Assembly: GCF_030730945.1 (NCBI RefSeq)
Contig: NZ_JAVAMS010000002.1
Location: 372,001 to 436,000, forward strand
Direction of reading: 5' to 3'
From: Aurantiacibacter poecillastricola
GTDB taxonomy: Bacteria > Pseudomonadota > Alphaproteobacteria > Sphingomonadales > Sphingomonadaceae
DNA: 64,000 nucleotides
Positions 29,432 to 38,852 of the stretch are shown here, one piece after another. Position numbers and translations under genes: made by a program. Below the pieces are notes generated by a model that worked only from the letters and a program-made list of their open reading frames with translations, did no database searches and was not told the DNA's origin. Position 1 is the first letter of the stretch, and every line of letters begins with the position of its first letter.

Positions 29432-29473
29432 GCTAGCGCGCGAGGCTCTTTGAGTGAGAGGATTCGCGGTTTC

Positions 29474-30124
29474 ATGAATATCATTCTCCTGGGGCCTCCG
29501 GGCGCTGGCAAGGGCACGCAGTCCTCCAACCTCGTGCAGCATCATGGCATGCGACAGCTGTCGACTGGCGACATGCTGCGAGCGGCGGTGAAAGCGCAGA
29601 CCCCTGTCGGCATCAAGGCCAAGGAAGTGATGGACCGCGGCGAGCTGGTCTCCGACGAGATCGTCTCCGCGTTGATCGATGCCGAACTGGCCGCAATGGG
29701 CGACGATGTGGGTGCCATCTTCGACGGCTATCCCCGCACCGAAGCGCAGGCCGGGGCTCTGGACGAGTTGCTGGCGGATCATCATCGCGAACTGGCTCAC
29801 GTGATCGAACTGGTTGTAGACGAGGACGCTCTGGTCGACCGCGTCACGGGCCGCTTCACCTGCGCGAATTGCGGGGAGGGCTATCACGATCGCCACAAGC
29901 TTCCCGAAACGCCCGGCGTTTGCGACAAGTGCGGCTCGACCGAGTTCAAGCGCCGCCCGGACGATACCGAGGAAACGGTGCGCAAGCGGATGCAGGAATA
30001 TCGCGCCAAGACCGCACCGATCCTGCCATATTACGAGAAGCGCGGCATCGTGAAGCGGGTCGACGGCATGGCTTCCATCGACGAGGTGACGACGGCGATC
30101 GAGAAGGTCTTGGCCTCCGCCTGA
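29474..30124 (+). CDS. adk: Adenylate kinase
   Basis: 216 residues from the ATG at 29474. The P-loop GPPGAGKGTQ, the AMP-binding STGDMLR and FDGYPRT, and the LID are all present. The LID is the zinc-binding form, with CANCGEGYH and a second pair in CDKCGS, giving a long-type enzyme. It interconverts ATP plus AMP and two ADP. Its place after secY is conserved in many bacteria. Confidence 0.97.
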   Translation: MNIILLGPPGAGKGTQSSNLVQHHGMRQLSTGDMLRAAVKAQTPVGIKAKEVMDRGELVSDEIVSALIDAELAAMGDDVGAIFDGYPRTEAQAGALDELLADHHRELAHVIELVVDEDALVDRVTGRFTCANCGEGYHDRHKLPETPGVCDKCGSTEFKRRPDDTEETVRKRMQEYRAKTAPILPYYEKRGIVKRVDGMASIDEVTTAIEKVLASA

Positions 30125-30159
30125 TCCGCGCTATCATGCCCTCAAAACGTGGAGGGATC

Positions 30160-30699
30160 ATGCGCCATACGGTTGTCGCGATACTCGCAGCATTGGTACC
30201 GGCCCATGCCGCTGCCGAGGTGGTCGAATCTTCCGGCGGCGGCTTTGCGACCCATGACAGTGTCATAGTTGCGGCCGACCGGGCCGTCGTCTGGGAAGCG
30301 CTGGTTCATCCTGAAGATTGGTGGACACACACCTGGTCGAATGATGCGAGTAACCTGTCGCTCGACGCTCGGGCTGGCGGGTGTTTCTGCGAGACTATCC
30401 CGGCGACCGGCGACTGGCCGGCAGGTTCAGTCGAACACATGCGCGTGATTGCGGTAATGCCCGGCAGCACGCTGCGCATGTCCGGCGCACTTGGCCCGCT
30501 CCAGTCGGAGGGCCTTGCAGGCACACTGACCGTTTCGCTGCACGAGGTGGAGCAGGGCACGCGGATCGACTGGGACTACCTCACCGCCGGAGAGGCGCGT
30601 TTTTCGATGGATGAAGTCGCCCCTGTAGTCGATACCGTCCAGTCCGAATTCCTTGCCGCTCTTGCAGCGCGGATCGGCGGCGTTGTCGAGACCGACTGA
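30160..30699 (+). CDS. Exported SRPBCC-type (START-like) domain protein
   Basis: 179 residues from the ATG at 30160, chosen for GGAGGG just upstream. A short signal peptide (AILAALVPAHAAAE) precedes VVESSGGGFATHDSVIVAAD and RAVVWEALVHPEDWWTHTWS, the usual start of SRPBCC/AHSA1-like folds. These form a hydrophobic pocket. The ligand is unknown. It sits between adk and rpsM inside the ribosomal super-operon, which is an unusual place. Confidence 0.8.
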   Translation: MRHTVVAILAALVPAHAAAEVVESSGGGFATHDSVIVAADRAVVWEALVHPEDWWTHTWSNDASNLSLDARAGGCFCETIPATGDWPAGSVEHMRVIAVMPGSTLRMSGALGPLQSEGLAGTLTVSLHEVEQGTRIDWDYLTAGEARFSMDEVAPVVDTVQSEFLAALAARIGGVVETD

Positions 30700-30800
30700 G
30701 GAGTTTTGACTAAGAGGCCGGGCCGGGGTATAAGGCTCGCTATCGGAGCGGGCTGGCTCCATTGGAGAGACGGGGTTTTCCGTTTGCTCTCTTATTGCTG

Positions 30801-30829
30801 TTGACGCGCAGGGTGAATCACCCTATTTG
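30801..30829 (+). promoter_or_regulatory. Promoter with palindromic spacer upstream of rpsM
   Basis: TTGACG at 30801-30806, 17 bases, TATTTG at 30824-30829. The spacer is almost filled by the palindrome AGGGTGA-A-TCACCCT (30810-30824), a likely operator position. It would start transcription near 30836, about 145 bases before rpsM, giving the alpha operon its own promoter. A second TTGACA at 30905 has no good -10 partner. Confidence 0.55.
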
Positions 30830-30981
30830 CGCGCTCTACTCGTCCAATCGTACAGACAGGCATACTTGGTGGCGGCTCATGGCGCGTCCGGTGGTTTGGT
30901 TTTCTTGACATGCGGGCGGGTCAACTGAAGCGATGAGATAGGGTGCCCTTGGGGCGATCCCTGTGGAGCATGGAGATTTAA

Positions 30982-31350
30982 GTGGCTCGTATTGCCGGGG
31001 TAAACATCCCCACAAACAAGCGCGTTATCATCGCGCTTACCTACATTCACGGTATCGGTCCCACCACCGCGAAGAAGATCGCCGACAAGCTCGGCATTGA
31101 CCACGCGACGCGCGTGCAGGACCTGACGGACGCCGAAGTCCTGCAGATTCGTGAAACCATCGACGCCGAATACACCGTGGAAGGCGATCTGCGTCGCGAC
31201 ACCGCGATGAATATCAAGCGTCTGATGGACCTCGCCTGCTATCGCGGCCTGCGTCACCGCAAGGGCCTGCCTGTTCGCGGACAGCGTACCCACACCAACG
31301 CCCGCACCCGCAAGGGCAAGGCCAAGCCGATCGCCGGCAAGAAGAAGTAA
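30982..31350 (+). CDS. rpsM: 30S ribosomal protein S13
   Basis: 122 residues with a GTG start (GGAG upstream), giving [33 protein letters not shown], the helix-hairpin-helix region, and the basic C-terminal [20 protein letters not shown] are typical. S13 bridges the 30S head to 50S. First gene of the alpha operon here. Confidence 0.98.
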   Translation: MARIAGVNIPTNKRVIIALTYIHGIGPTTAKKIADKLGIDHATRVQDLTDAEVLQIRETIDAEYTVEGDLRRDTAMNIKRLMDLACYRGLRHRKGLPVRGQRTHTNARTRKGKAKPIAGKKK

Positions 31351-31404
31351 GCAGCGGAACCTTTCCGCGCTTTTCCCTTCTGAGGTTAAAAAGGATTTCG
31401 AACA

Positions 31405-31794
31405 ATGGCACGCGAACCAGGCCGGGTACGGCGTCGTGACAAGAAGAACATTTCCAGCGGTGTTGCGCACGTCAACGCCAGCTTCAACAACACCATGATT
31501 ACCATCACGGATGCGCAGGGCAATGCGATCAGCTGGTCCAGCGCCGGTATGATGGGCTTCAAGGGCAGCCGCAAGTCTACGCCCTACGCCGCCCAGGTTG
31601 CTGCCGACGATGCGGGCAAAAAGGCTGCAGAACACGGCGTGCGCACGCTCGAAGTCGAGATCAAGGGTCCGGGTTCGGGTCGCGAGAGCGCGCTTCGGGC
31701 CCTGCAGGCGGTGGGTTTCACCATCACCTCGATCCGCGACGTGACGCCGATCCCGCACAACGGCGTTCGGCCGTCCAAGCGTCGCCGCGTCTGA
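31405..31794 (+). CDS. rpsK: 30S ribosomal protein S11
   Basis: 129 residues. [20 protein letters not shown] and [20 protein letters not shown] are diagnostic; it ends [18 protein letters not shown]11 lies on the 30S platform near the mRNA exit. Second gene of the alpha operon. Confidence 0.98.
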   Translation: MAREPGRVRRRDKKNISSGVAHVNASFNNTMITITDAQGNAISWSSAGMMGFKGSRKSTPYAAQVAADDAGKKAAEHGVRTLEVEIKGPGSGRESALRALQAVGFTITSIRDVTPIPHNGVRPSKRRRV

Positions 31795-31903
31795 TCGAAG
31801 CCTGCCGCGAGGCCTTCCGGTCTCGCACACAGTCACTCGCATCGGCCGCGGCGCTCCAGCGCTCCGCGGCCTTTGTGCCACGAAATACCTTTAGGGGAAG
31901 TCC

Positions 31904-32959
31904 ATGTCCGTCAATACCAAGAACTGGCAGGAACTGAAGAAGCCCAACTCACTCGAAATCAAGGAAGGCGCCGACAAGAAGCGCAAGGCGACCTTCGTGG
32001 CGGAACCGCTCGAGCGTGGCTATGGCCTGACGCTGGGCAACGCCCTGCGCCGCGTGCTGCTTGCCAGTTTGCAGGGTGCGGCAATCACCTCGATCAAGAT
32101 CGAGAACGTGCTGCACGAGTTCTCCTCGCTTGCCGGTGTGCGCGAGGACGTGACCGATATCGTCCTCAACGTGAAGCAGATCGCGCTGAAGATGGAAGGC
32201 GAGGGGCCCAAGCGCCTGCAGCTTTCCGCGACCGGTCCCGGCGAAGTGAAGGCGGGCGACATTGCCGTGTCCGGCGACATCGAGATCCTCAACAAGGACC
32301 TCGTGCTTTGCCATCTCGACGAGGGCGCTACGCTGAACATGGAGCTCACTGCGGATACCGGTAAGGGGTATGCGCCTGCGGTACAGAACCGCCCGGCCGA
32401 TGCGCCGATCGGTCTCATCCCGGTGGACAGCCTGTACTCGCCGATCAAGCAGGTGAGCTACAAGGTCGAGAACGCCCGCGTCGGCCAGGAACTGGACTTC
32501 GACAAGCTCTCGCTCACCATCGAGACCGATGGCACCGTCACCCCTGAAGATGCCGTCGCCTACGCCGCGCGTATCCTGCAGGACCAGCTGACTCTGTTCG
32601 TCCACTTCGAGGATGGCATCCCGCAGCCTTCCAGCGCCATGATCGGCGTTGCCGCAGAGCCGCAGGAGAGCGACACCAACCAGCTCAACCGCTACCTTCT
32701 CAAGAAGGTGGACGAGCTGGAACTGTCGGTGCGTTCGGCCAACTGCCTGAAGAACGACAACATCATCTATATCGGCGACCTCGTTCAGAAGACCGAGGCC
32801 GAGATGCTTCGCACGCCGAATTTCGGCCGCAAGTCCCTGAACGAGATCAAGGAAGTCCTTTCCTCGATGGGTCTGCGCCTCGGCATGGACATCCCCGGCT
32901 GGCCGCCCGAGAACATCGAGGAAATGGCCAAGAAGCTGGAGCAGGAACTGCTCGGCTGA
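31904..32959 (+). CDS. rpoA: DNA-directed RNA polymerase subunit alpha
   Basis: 351 residues. The N-terminal assembly domain includes [20 protein letters not shown] and [20 protein letters not shown]. The C-terminal domain, which binds UP-element DNA and activators, includes [20 protein letters not shown] and [14 protein letters not shown]. Slightly longer than E. coli alpha (329). It follows rpsK and precedes rplQ; rpsD, present in this operon in enterobacteria, is missing here as is usual in alphaproteobacteria. Confidence 0.98.
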   Translation: MSVNTKNWQELKKPNSLEIKEGADKKRKATFVAEPLERGYGLTLGNALRRVLLASLQGAAITSIKIENVLHEFSSLAGVREDVTDIVLNVKQIALKMEGEGPKRLQLSATGPGEVKAGDIAVSGDIEILNKDLVLCHLDEGATLNMELTADTGKGYAPAVQNRPADAPIGLIPVDSLYSPIKQVSYKVENARVGQELDFDKLSLTIETDGTVTPEDAVAYAARILQDQLTLFVHFEDGIPQPSSAMIGVAAEPQESDTNQLNRYLLKKVDELELSVRSANCLKNDNIIYIGDLVQKTEAEMLRTPNFGRKSLNEIKEVLSSMGLRLGMDIPGWPPENIEEMAKKLEQELLG

Positions 32960-33095
32960 TGGATTATCCTTCCCGTGGCGAGGCCGCGGGGAGGAATACC
33001 ATCCCAAGGATGGTGAAGGGGATCGGTGACGCCCCGAAATGTCACCTGGATCGGGGTTCCGTAAGACGGCCCCCATACGAACTGGAGTATAGATT

Positions 33096-33515
33096 ATGCG
33101 TCACGGTATTTCCGGCCGTAAACTCAGCCGCAAGAGCCAGCACCGCACCGCCATGTTCCGCAACATGGCAGCGGCGCTGATCAAGCACGAGCAGATCCTT
33201 ACCACCACGGCCAAGGCCAAGGAACTGCGTCCCTATGTCGAGAAGCTGATCACGCTCGCCAAGCGTGGCGGCCTGTCGAACCGTCGCCTCGCCGCGAGCC
33301 GGCTGATGGACGAGACGCAGCTCAAGAAGCTGTTCGACGTTCTCGCCGACCGCTATGCCGACCGTGAGGGTGGCTACACCCGCATCATCAAGGCCGGCTA
33401 CCGCGCCAGCGACGCTGCGCCCATCGCCTACATCGAACTCGTCGACCGTGACGAGGAAGCAAAGGGGCAGGACAGCGGCCCGGTGATGACCGAGGACGAA
33501 TACGAGGACGCGTAA
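33096..33515 (+). CDS. rplQ: 50S ribosomal protein L17
   Basis: 139 residues. [40 protein letters not shown] and [12 protein letters not shown] are typical. It ends in an acidic tail a little longer than in E. coli. Last gene of the super-operon; a terminator follows within 25 bases. Confidence 0.97.
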   Translation: MRHGISGRKLSRKSQHRTAMFRNMAAALIKHEQILTTTAKAKELRPYVEKLITLAKRGGLSNRRLAASRLMDETQLKKLFDVLADRYADREGGYTRIIKAGYRASDAAPIAYIELVDRDEEAKGQDSGPVMTEDEYEDA

Positions 33516-33537
33516 GCGCTCGTAGACGAGACAAGCG

Positions 33538-33573
33538 AAGGGGCCGCCGGAGACAATCCGCGCGGCCCTTTTT
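33538..33573 (+). terminator. Rho-independent terminator after rplQ
   Basis: GGGCCGC with GCGGCCC, extended by an inner CGG/CCG pair, followed by TTTTT. Ends the ribosomal super-operon. Confidence 0.85.
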
Positions 33574-33649
33574 ATTTGCGGGCCAATTTCGTCGGGCCCA
33601 ATTCTTTCCGAGCGTTGTCATTTGGGATCGCCGTGGCAAAAGGGCGCGC

Positions 33650-35026
33650 ATGATACGTACCGCCATGCTGGCAGCCACCGCGCTGTTTCTCGCCCCGTTT
33701 CCCGCCACCGCCCAGTCGCTTTCGCAGGACGAGCTTCAGGCCCGCTACGACCGCGCGCTGGCCGCTGGATACCAGGCGCTGTTCCTGTGCAGCGCCACGG
33801 CCAATGCGGAGCGCAACGGTGCGGCAAGGCGCGAGGCGCATATCGCGGAATGGGAGCTTACCGGCATCCAGCAGCCGCTCGACGAGATCGTCGGCGACCT
33901 GCCGTACCAGGTCGCGCGCTATCCGGACAACGGTCAGCCCTTTGCAGGACAATTGAGCCATGTCGCGGTCGGATGGGCTGACGATATGGAACCGCGCATC
34001 GCATACACGACCTACAACGGCTGCAGCCTCTTGCCGATGGGCGGAGACCTGCCCGATCGCCGCCAGATCCCGCGGCCCGTGGGCGACCTCACCGATGGCT
34101 GGCAAGTCGATGCCGACGTTCTCGGACAGGGCATCGCTCTCGCGGCTTTCGGGGATCGCTATGGCGAGGATGCGCGTACCAGCGCGATCGTGATCGTGCA
34201 GGACGGAGCCATAGTTAGGGAGGACTACGCGCCCGGCTTCGGCCCCGACATTCCGCAGCGCACCTGGTCGGTCGCCAAGAGCATTGCGGCAACGCTGGTG
34301 GGCGCAGCCGTGCAGCGCGGGGACGTGGCTGTCACCGATTCCACCGGGCTGGGGGTAGGCGAGGGCGATCCGCGCAATGCTATCACCATCGATCATGCGC
34401 TGCGCATGGCGACCGGGCGCTACACGGATACGCCGGGCAACCGTACTGATCCGCAATATTTCGGCGGGGCGACTGTGGACGAACGCGCAACGGACTGGCC
34501 GCTGGTCCACCCTCCCGGCACCGTGTGGCGATATGCTAACAACGATACGTTGGTCGCTGTTCGCGCGGTGCGGGACGGTTTCGAAAGCTTTGCGCCCTCC
34601 GGCTTTTTCGCGTCGGTCGGCATGGACCACACCGTGGCCGAGACCGACTGGCAGGGCAATTTCATCCTCTCCAGCCAGGTCTGGTCTACCGCCCGTGACC
34701 TCGCGCGCCTGGGTCAGCTCCATCTCGACGACGGCGTCTTGCCGGATGGTACCCGCATCCTGCCCGAAGACTGGACGGATTACGTCTCTGCCCCTTCAGG
34801 TCCCCAGCCCGAAGGCGAGTGGGGCTATGGCGCAGGCTGGTGGATTATGAGCGGCTTCGACGGCATTCCCGACGACGCTTTTGCCGCGCGTGGCAATCGC
34901 GGGCAGTATGTCGTCGTCATTCCCAGCGAGGGCGTTGTGATTGTGCGGCGCGGCGAAGATCCGGCAGGCGGTAGCGGCTTCGACATCGCCGCCTTCACAC
35001 GCGACGTTCTCAGGGCGCTAGACTAA
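33650..35026 (+). CDS. Exported serine hydrolase, beta-lactamase family
   Basis: 458 residues with a signal peptide ending near ATAQ (residue 22). The catalytic core of class C beta-lactamase/penicillin-binding-like hydrolases is visible: Ser207-x-x-Lys210 in TWSVAKS and Tyr295-x-Asn297 in WRYANND. The third motif (HTG or KTG type) is unclear; a glycine-rich segment GNRGQYV occupies the place. Such proteins include esterases and peptidases as well as beta-lactamases, so drug hydrolysis should not be assumed. It stands just after the ribosomal operon terminator. Confidence 0.88.
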   Translation: MIRTAMLAATALFLAPFPATAQSLSQDELQARYDRALAAGYQALFLCSATANAERNGAARREAHIAEWELTGIQQPLDEIVGDLPYQVARYPDNGQPFAGQLSHVAVGWADDMEPRIAYTTYNGCSLLPMGGDLPDRRQIPRPVGDLTDGWQVDADVLGQGIALAAFGDRYGEDARTSAIVIVQDGAIVREDYAPGFGPDIPQRTWSVAKSIAATLVGAAVQRGDVAVTDSTGLGVGEGDPRNAITIDHALRMATGRYTDTPGNRTDPQYFGGATVDERATDWPLVHPPGTVWRYANNDTLVAVRAVRDGFESFAPSGFFASVGMDHTVAETDWQGNFILSSQVWSTARDLARLGQLHLDDGVLPDGTRILPEDWTDYVSAPSGPQPEGEWGYGAGWWIMSGFDGIPDDAFAARGNRGQYVVVIPSEGVVIVRRGEDPAGGSGFDIAAFTRDVLRALD

Positions 35027-35090
35027 GGTCTGCTTGTATCAGGGCGGTGGATCGTTACATCTCCGACCATAAAGGTCGCCCGGAGATTTC

Positions 35091-37220
35091 ATGCGCTTTC
35101 CCATACTTGCAGCCTCGCTGCTTGCCGCAACTACAATTCCCGCTAACGCGCAGGACATGACTGCACCGCAATACCCCGAGACCCGCCAGGGCGATGTCGT
35201 CGAGACATTCTTTGGCGAAGAGATCGCCGATCCCTATCGCTGGCTGGAAGAGGACGTCCGCAACAGCGAGGAAGTGGCCGCGTGGGTGGCACGGCAAAAT
35301 GCCGTCACCGATACTTATCTCGATGCGCTGCCCGCGCGCGACTGGTTCGCCAACCGCATCGGCGAACTCTACGATTTCGAGCGTTTCTCCGTGCCCGTCG
35401 AACGCGGCGGACGCTACTTCTACACCGGCAATTCGGGCCTCCAGAACCAGTCGCCGCTCTATGTGCGCGACAGCCTCGAGGCCGAACCGCGCCTGCTGAT
35501 CGACCCCAATGAATGGGCCGAGGACGGCGCCACTGCGCTCTCGGGCTGGGTACCGTCTCCCGATGGCTCGAAGCTGCTTTACTCCATGCAGGATGGCGGC
35601 ACCGACTGGCGTATCCTGCGCGTGATGGACGTTGCCACCGGAGAGCAGATCGGCGGCGAAATCCGCTGGGCCAAGTTCACCGGCCTCGCCTGGGTGGGCA
35701 ATGACGGTTTCCTCTATTCGCGCTTCCCCGAGCCGGAAGAGGGCGAGGACTTCCAGGCGCTCAACATGGACCAGGCGGTCTATTACCATGCGCTCGGCAC
35801 CGCGCAGGCCGAGGACCGGCTGGTGTTCTCGACGCCCGATTTCGCGGAGCGCAACCATACTGCGCAGACCACGACCGATGGCCGCTGGGCGATCGTTACC
35901 TCCTCCACGGGTACTGATTCGCGCTACGAGGTGAACCTGATCGACCTCTCTAAGGGATGGGAAGCTACGCCGCTCGTAACCGGGTTCGAGAACAGCTGGA
36001 GCCTGATTGACAGCGTTGGCTCGCGTCTGTTCTTCACCACCAACAAGGACGCGCCGCTCTACCGCGTGGTTTCCATCGACATGGATGATGCGCAAGCGGG
36101 CTGGACCGAAGTCGTAGCCGAGCGCGAGCAGCCGATTGCAGATGCCTCGCTGGTGGGCGGGCACCTCGTGCTCGAATATCTCGAGGACGCCTCGTCCGCC
36201 GCCTACATTCATACGCTGGATGGCGAACTGGTGCGCGAGCTGGAATTTGCCGGCCTCGGCAGCGCTAGCGGCTTCTACGGCTCTCCTGATAGCGCGGAGA
36301 TGTTCTACAGCTTCTCCAGCTTCAACCGCCCGGCCACGATCTACCGCTACGATGTGGAAAGCGGTGAGAGCGCCGTGTTCGCCGAACCGGAGCTCAGCTT
36401 CGACCCAGACGATTTCGTGGTCGAGCAGCGCTTCTACGAGAGCAAGGACGGCACGCGCGTGCCCATGTTCATCATGCGCCGCGCCGATGTCGCCGCGAGC
36501 GGAGAGGCCGTGCCGACATTGCTCTACGGCTATGGCGGCTTCGACGTGTCGCTCACCCCGTCCTTCTCAACGAGCAGGCTTGCATGGGTCGAGGCGGGCG
36601 GGGCTTTCGCGCTCGCCAACATTCGTGGCGGGGGCGAATACGGCAAGGCCTGGCACGACGCCGGCCGCCGCGCCAACAAGCAGAACGTGTTCGACGATTT
36701 CATCGCCGCGGGCGAGTTCCTGATCGCCGAAGGCGTAACGCCGGAGGACGGCCTGGCCATTCAGGGCGGCTCAAACGGCGGCCTGCTGGTGGGCGCGGTG
36801 GCGAACCAGCGGCCGGATCTGTTCGCGGCGGGCAATGCCGCCGTGGGCGTGATGGACATGCTGCGCTTCGACCAGTTCACTGCCGGTCGCTACTGGGTGG
36901 ACGATTACGGCTATCCCGACCGCGAGGAGGACTGGCGGATCCTGCGCGCCTACTCGCCCTATCACAACATCCAGCCCGAGACGGACTATCCCGCGCTGCT
37001 CGTCACCACCGCCGATACGGACGACCGCGTGGTGCCGGGGCATTCCTTCAAATACACCGCTGCTCTTCAGGCAGAGGATCTCGGCGAGCGTCCGCAGCTC
37101 ATTCGCATCGAGACGCGGGCAGGGCACGGCTCGGGCAAGCCGACCGACAAGGCCATCGAGGAAGCCTCTGATATCGCGGCTTTCCTCGCCCACTGGACCG
37201 GGCTTCAACCTGTGGAATAG
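35091..37220 (+). CDS. Exported prolyl oligopeptidase (S9A)
   Basis: 709 residues with a signal peptide (cleavage about residue 20). The propeller region begins PYRWLEEDVRNSEEVAAWVA, a hallmark of prolyl oligopeptidases. The catalytic domain has Ser561 in GGSNGG, Asp644/645 in ADTDDRVVPGHS and His679 in RAGHGSGK. It cleaves short proline-containing peptides after Pro. Export to the periplasm, with the other secreted peptidases of the window, suggests peptide use as a nutrient. Confidence 0.95.
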   Translation: MRFPILAASLLAATTIPANAQDMTAPQYPETRQGDVVETFFGEEIADPYRWLEEDVRNSEEVAAWVARQNAVTDTYLDALPARDWFANRIGELYDFERFSVPVERGGRYFYTGNSGLQNQSPLYVRDSLEAEPRLLIDPNEWAEDGATALSGWVPSPDGSKLLYSMQDGGTDWRILRVMDVATGEQIGGEIRWAKFTGLAWVGNDGFLYSRFPEPEEGEDFQALNMDQAVYYHALGTAQAEDRLVFSTPDFAERNHTAQTTTDGRWAIVTSSTGTDSRYEVNLIDLSKGWEATPLVTGFENSWSLIDSVGSRLFFTTNKDAPLYRVVSIDMDDAQAGWTEVVAEREQPIADASLVGGHLVLEYLEDASSAAYIHTLDGELVRELEFAGLGSASGFYGSPDSAEMFYSFSSFNRPATIYRYDVESGESAVFAEPELSFDPDDFVVEQRFYESKDGTRVPMFIMRRADVAASGEAVPTLLYGYGGFDVSLTPSFSTSRLAWVEAGGAFALANIRGGGEYGKAWHDAGRRANKQNVFDDFIAAGEFLIAEGVTPEDGLAIQGGSNGGLLVGAVANQRPDLFAAGNAAVGVMDMLRFDQFTAGRYWVDDYGYPDREEDWRILRAYSPYHNIQPETDYPALLVTTADTDDRVVPGHSFKYTAALQAEDLGERPQLIRIETRAGHGSGKPTDKAIEEASDIAAFLAHWTGLQPVE

Positions 37221-37221
37221 G

Positions 37222-37251
37222 TATTCAGGAAAGGCAAGGCTTTCCTGAATA
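37222..37251 (+). terminator. Strong hairpin after the prolyl oligopeptidase gene
   Basis: A perfect 12-bp inverted repeat TATTCAGGAAAG-gcaagg-CTTTCCTGAATA begins one base after the stop codon, followed by a short T-rich run. Probable terminator, though its T-tract is weak. Confidence 0.65.
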
Positions 37252-37284
37252 TTTGCTAACGGCAGAGTTCAGCGTCATCTCACC

Positions 37285-37347
37285 GGGTCTCTCCTATACC
37301 TTGTTGCACAGGTGGCAATTCGGTCACCGGCATAGAAGGAGAGACCC
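37285..37347 (+). promoter_or_regulatory. Inverted repeat that covers the ribosome binding site
   Basis: GGGTCTCTCCT at 37285-37295 is perfectly complementary to AGGAGAGACCC at 37337-37347, which ends at the base before the ATG of the next gene and contains its Shine-Dalgarno sequence. A shorter GGTG/CACC stem can form in the 41-base loop. If transcription starts upstream of 37285, the ribosome site is locked in an 11-bp stem, suggesting translational control. Confidence 0.6.
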
Positions 37348-37908
37348 ATGACATCCATTACCAAAGCTCTCGCCAGAGGCACGTTAGGGACTGTCGCGGC
37401 TGGCGCGATGGCGATGGCCTCGGCGTCTCCCGCGCTCGCGGACGATCACCGCTATCGTGACCGGGACCGCGACGGCATTTCCGCAGGGGAAGTGATCGCC
37501 GGTGCCGTGGTGCTGGGTGGCCTTGCCGCCATTCTCTCCTCGCGTGGCAATGATCGCTACGACCGCTATGACCGCTACGATCGCCGAGGCTATCGCGGCG
37601 GGTACGACAATGGCCGCTATGCCGTGGAGCAGTGCGTGCGCGAAGTCGAACGCTATGCCCAGCGCCGAACCGGCAGCCGCGCCGAGGTCTACGAAATCCG
37701 CGATGTCGACCGCGAACGCCGTGGCTACGAGGTGGAGGGGCGTATCGCCGTGCGCGACGACTATCGCTACCGCGACCGCCGTGGCTGGGGCCGGAACGAC
37801 TATCGCCGCGGCTATCGCAACGATGGCTGGGACGAAGGCCGCTTCAGCTGCGACATCCGTCGGGGCCGTATCGTCGATATCGACATCGACGGTATTCGGG
37901 GTCTCTGA
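37348..37908 (+). CDS. Exported Arg/Tyr/Asp-rich protein (first of two paralogues)
   Basis: 186 residues. The signal peptide ends near ALAD (residue 31). It is followed by an RD-rich stretch, a hydrophobic segment ISAGEVIAGAVVLGGLAAIL, repeated RYD units (DRYDRYDRYDRR), and a globular part with two cysteines, in EQCVREVE and FSCDI. The same layout appears in the next gene, 95 bases downstream, so they are paralogues. Probably periplasmic and tethered by the hydrophobic helix; function unknown. Its ribosome site lies in a perfect inverted repeat. Confidence 0.75.
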   Translation: MTSITKALARGTLGTVAAGAMAMASASPALADDHRYRDRDRDGISAGEVIAGAVVLGGLAAILSSRGNDRYDRYDRYDRRGYRGGYDNGRYAVEQCVREVERYAQRRTGSRAEVYEIRDVDRERRGYEVEGRIAVRDDYRYRDRRGWGRNDYRRGYRNDGWDEGRFSCDIRRGRIVDIDIDGIRGL

Positions 37909-38003
37909 ATTGTTCCCAACCGAGCCGGTGCGGTTCAGGCTGATGTCAGCCTGGGCCGCCTAGCCATGCCCTTAATTACAGAACTCCCCAGGGGGGACAC
38001 GCC

Positions 38004-38852
38004 TTGACCCGCACACCCGCACATCTCGCCAGCGCCGCCGCTTTCGCCGCCGCGCTTTCCATGGCCGCGACGCCGGCTTCCGCCCTCGACCTGCCCGTCA
38101 TCGCCGCGCCTGCGCCCGCCCCCATGCACGCCGAGGTGCAGGACGGCGATCCGGGTGAAGCCAACCAGTGGCGCCGCTACCGCCGGGATCGTCATTACCG
38201 CCACCACCGCCGCGGCGGCGTGGATGCAGGCGACGTCATTGCGGGTGTCGTGGTGCTGGGCGCGCTCGCCGCCATCGTAGGATCCTCGCGCGACCGCGAT
38301 CGCGACCGTGAGCGCTATGATAACCGCCGGATCGACAGCCGCGACTATGACAGGCGCGACTACGAGAGCCGCGGTATAGAGAACGCGGTCGATATGTGCG
38401 TGGAAGAGGTCGAATACCGTGATACACGAGTGGACAATGTGGAACGTGCGGACCGCTCGGCAAGCGGCTGGACCGTATCGGGCACGCTGGACAATGGCGA
38501 GCGCTGGACCTGCCTCATCGACAACGCAGGCGACGTGCGGAGCATCGACTATGACGAGGGTTTCGCCCAGACCCGAACCGTTTCTCGCGGCCAGCAGCTG
38601 AGCGATGCCGCCTATCGCAATGCTCGCGCTAGCACGCGCACGGCTGTGGACGACACCTACACCTACGATGCCTCTCCCGCCGCAGACGCTCCCTACAATT
38701 ACGACGCCGTTCCCGAAGCGGACGGTCCGCGCCCGGCCTATCCCGGCGGCCCGCTGCCGGGCGAAGAGGGTTATGAAGAGGACTGGCAGGCAGGTGACGG
38801 CGATGGCCGCTACTCCACGGCGCAGACTCCCGATTTCAGCGATGCGCGCTAG
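38004..38852 (+). CDS. Exported Arg/Tyr/Asp-rich protein (second paralogue)
   Basis: 282 residues from a TTG start preceded by GGGGGG. Signal peptide about 1-28, then an RRYRRDRHYRHHRRGG stretch, a hydrophobic segment VDAGDVIAGVVVLGALAAIV matching the first paralogue, RD/RDY repeats, and a domain with Cys in VDMCVEEVE and WTCLID. It adds a long Asp/Ala/Pro-rich C-terminal tail missing from the first copy. Function unknown. It converges with the TRIC-type channel gene, overlapping its 3' end by four bases. Confidence 0.75.
   Translation: MTRTPAHLASAAAFAAALSMAATPASALDLPVIAAPAPAPMHAEVQDGDPGEANQWRRYRRDRHYRHHRRGGVDAGDVIAGVVVLGALAAIVGSSRDRDRDRERYDNRRIDSRDYDRRDYESRGIENAVDMCVEEVEYRDTRVDNVERADRSASGWTVSGTLDNGERWTCLIDNAGDVRSIDYDEGFAQTRTVSRGQQLSDAAYRNARASTRTAVDDTYTYDASPAADAPYNYDAVPEADGPRPAYPGGPLPGEEGYEEDWQAGDGDGRYSTAQTPDFSDAR

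Noticed and set aside
30905..30940. Second promoter before rpsM with TTGACA
   Set aside because: No acceptable -10 hexamer at 16-19 bases; the promoter at 30801-30829 is better.
33650..35026. Calling the serine hydrolase an antibiotic-resistance beta-lactamase
   Set aside because: Ser-x-x-Lys and Tyr-x-Asn are shared by esterases and peptidases of this fold, and the third motif is unclear.
37565..37600. Tandem DNA repeat giving RYD units as a CRISPR-like or satellite array
   Set aside because: The repeat is short, in frame and part of a protein with a signal peptide.
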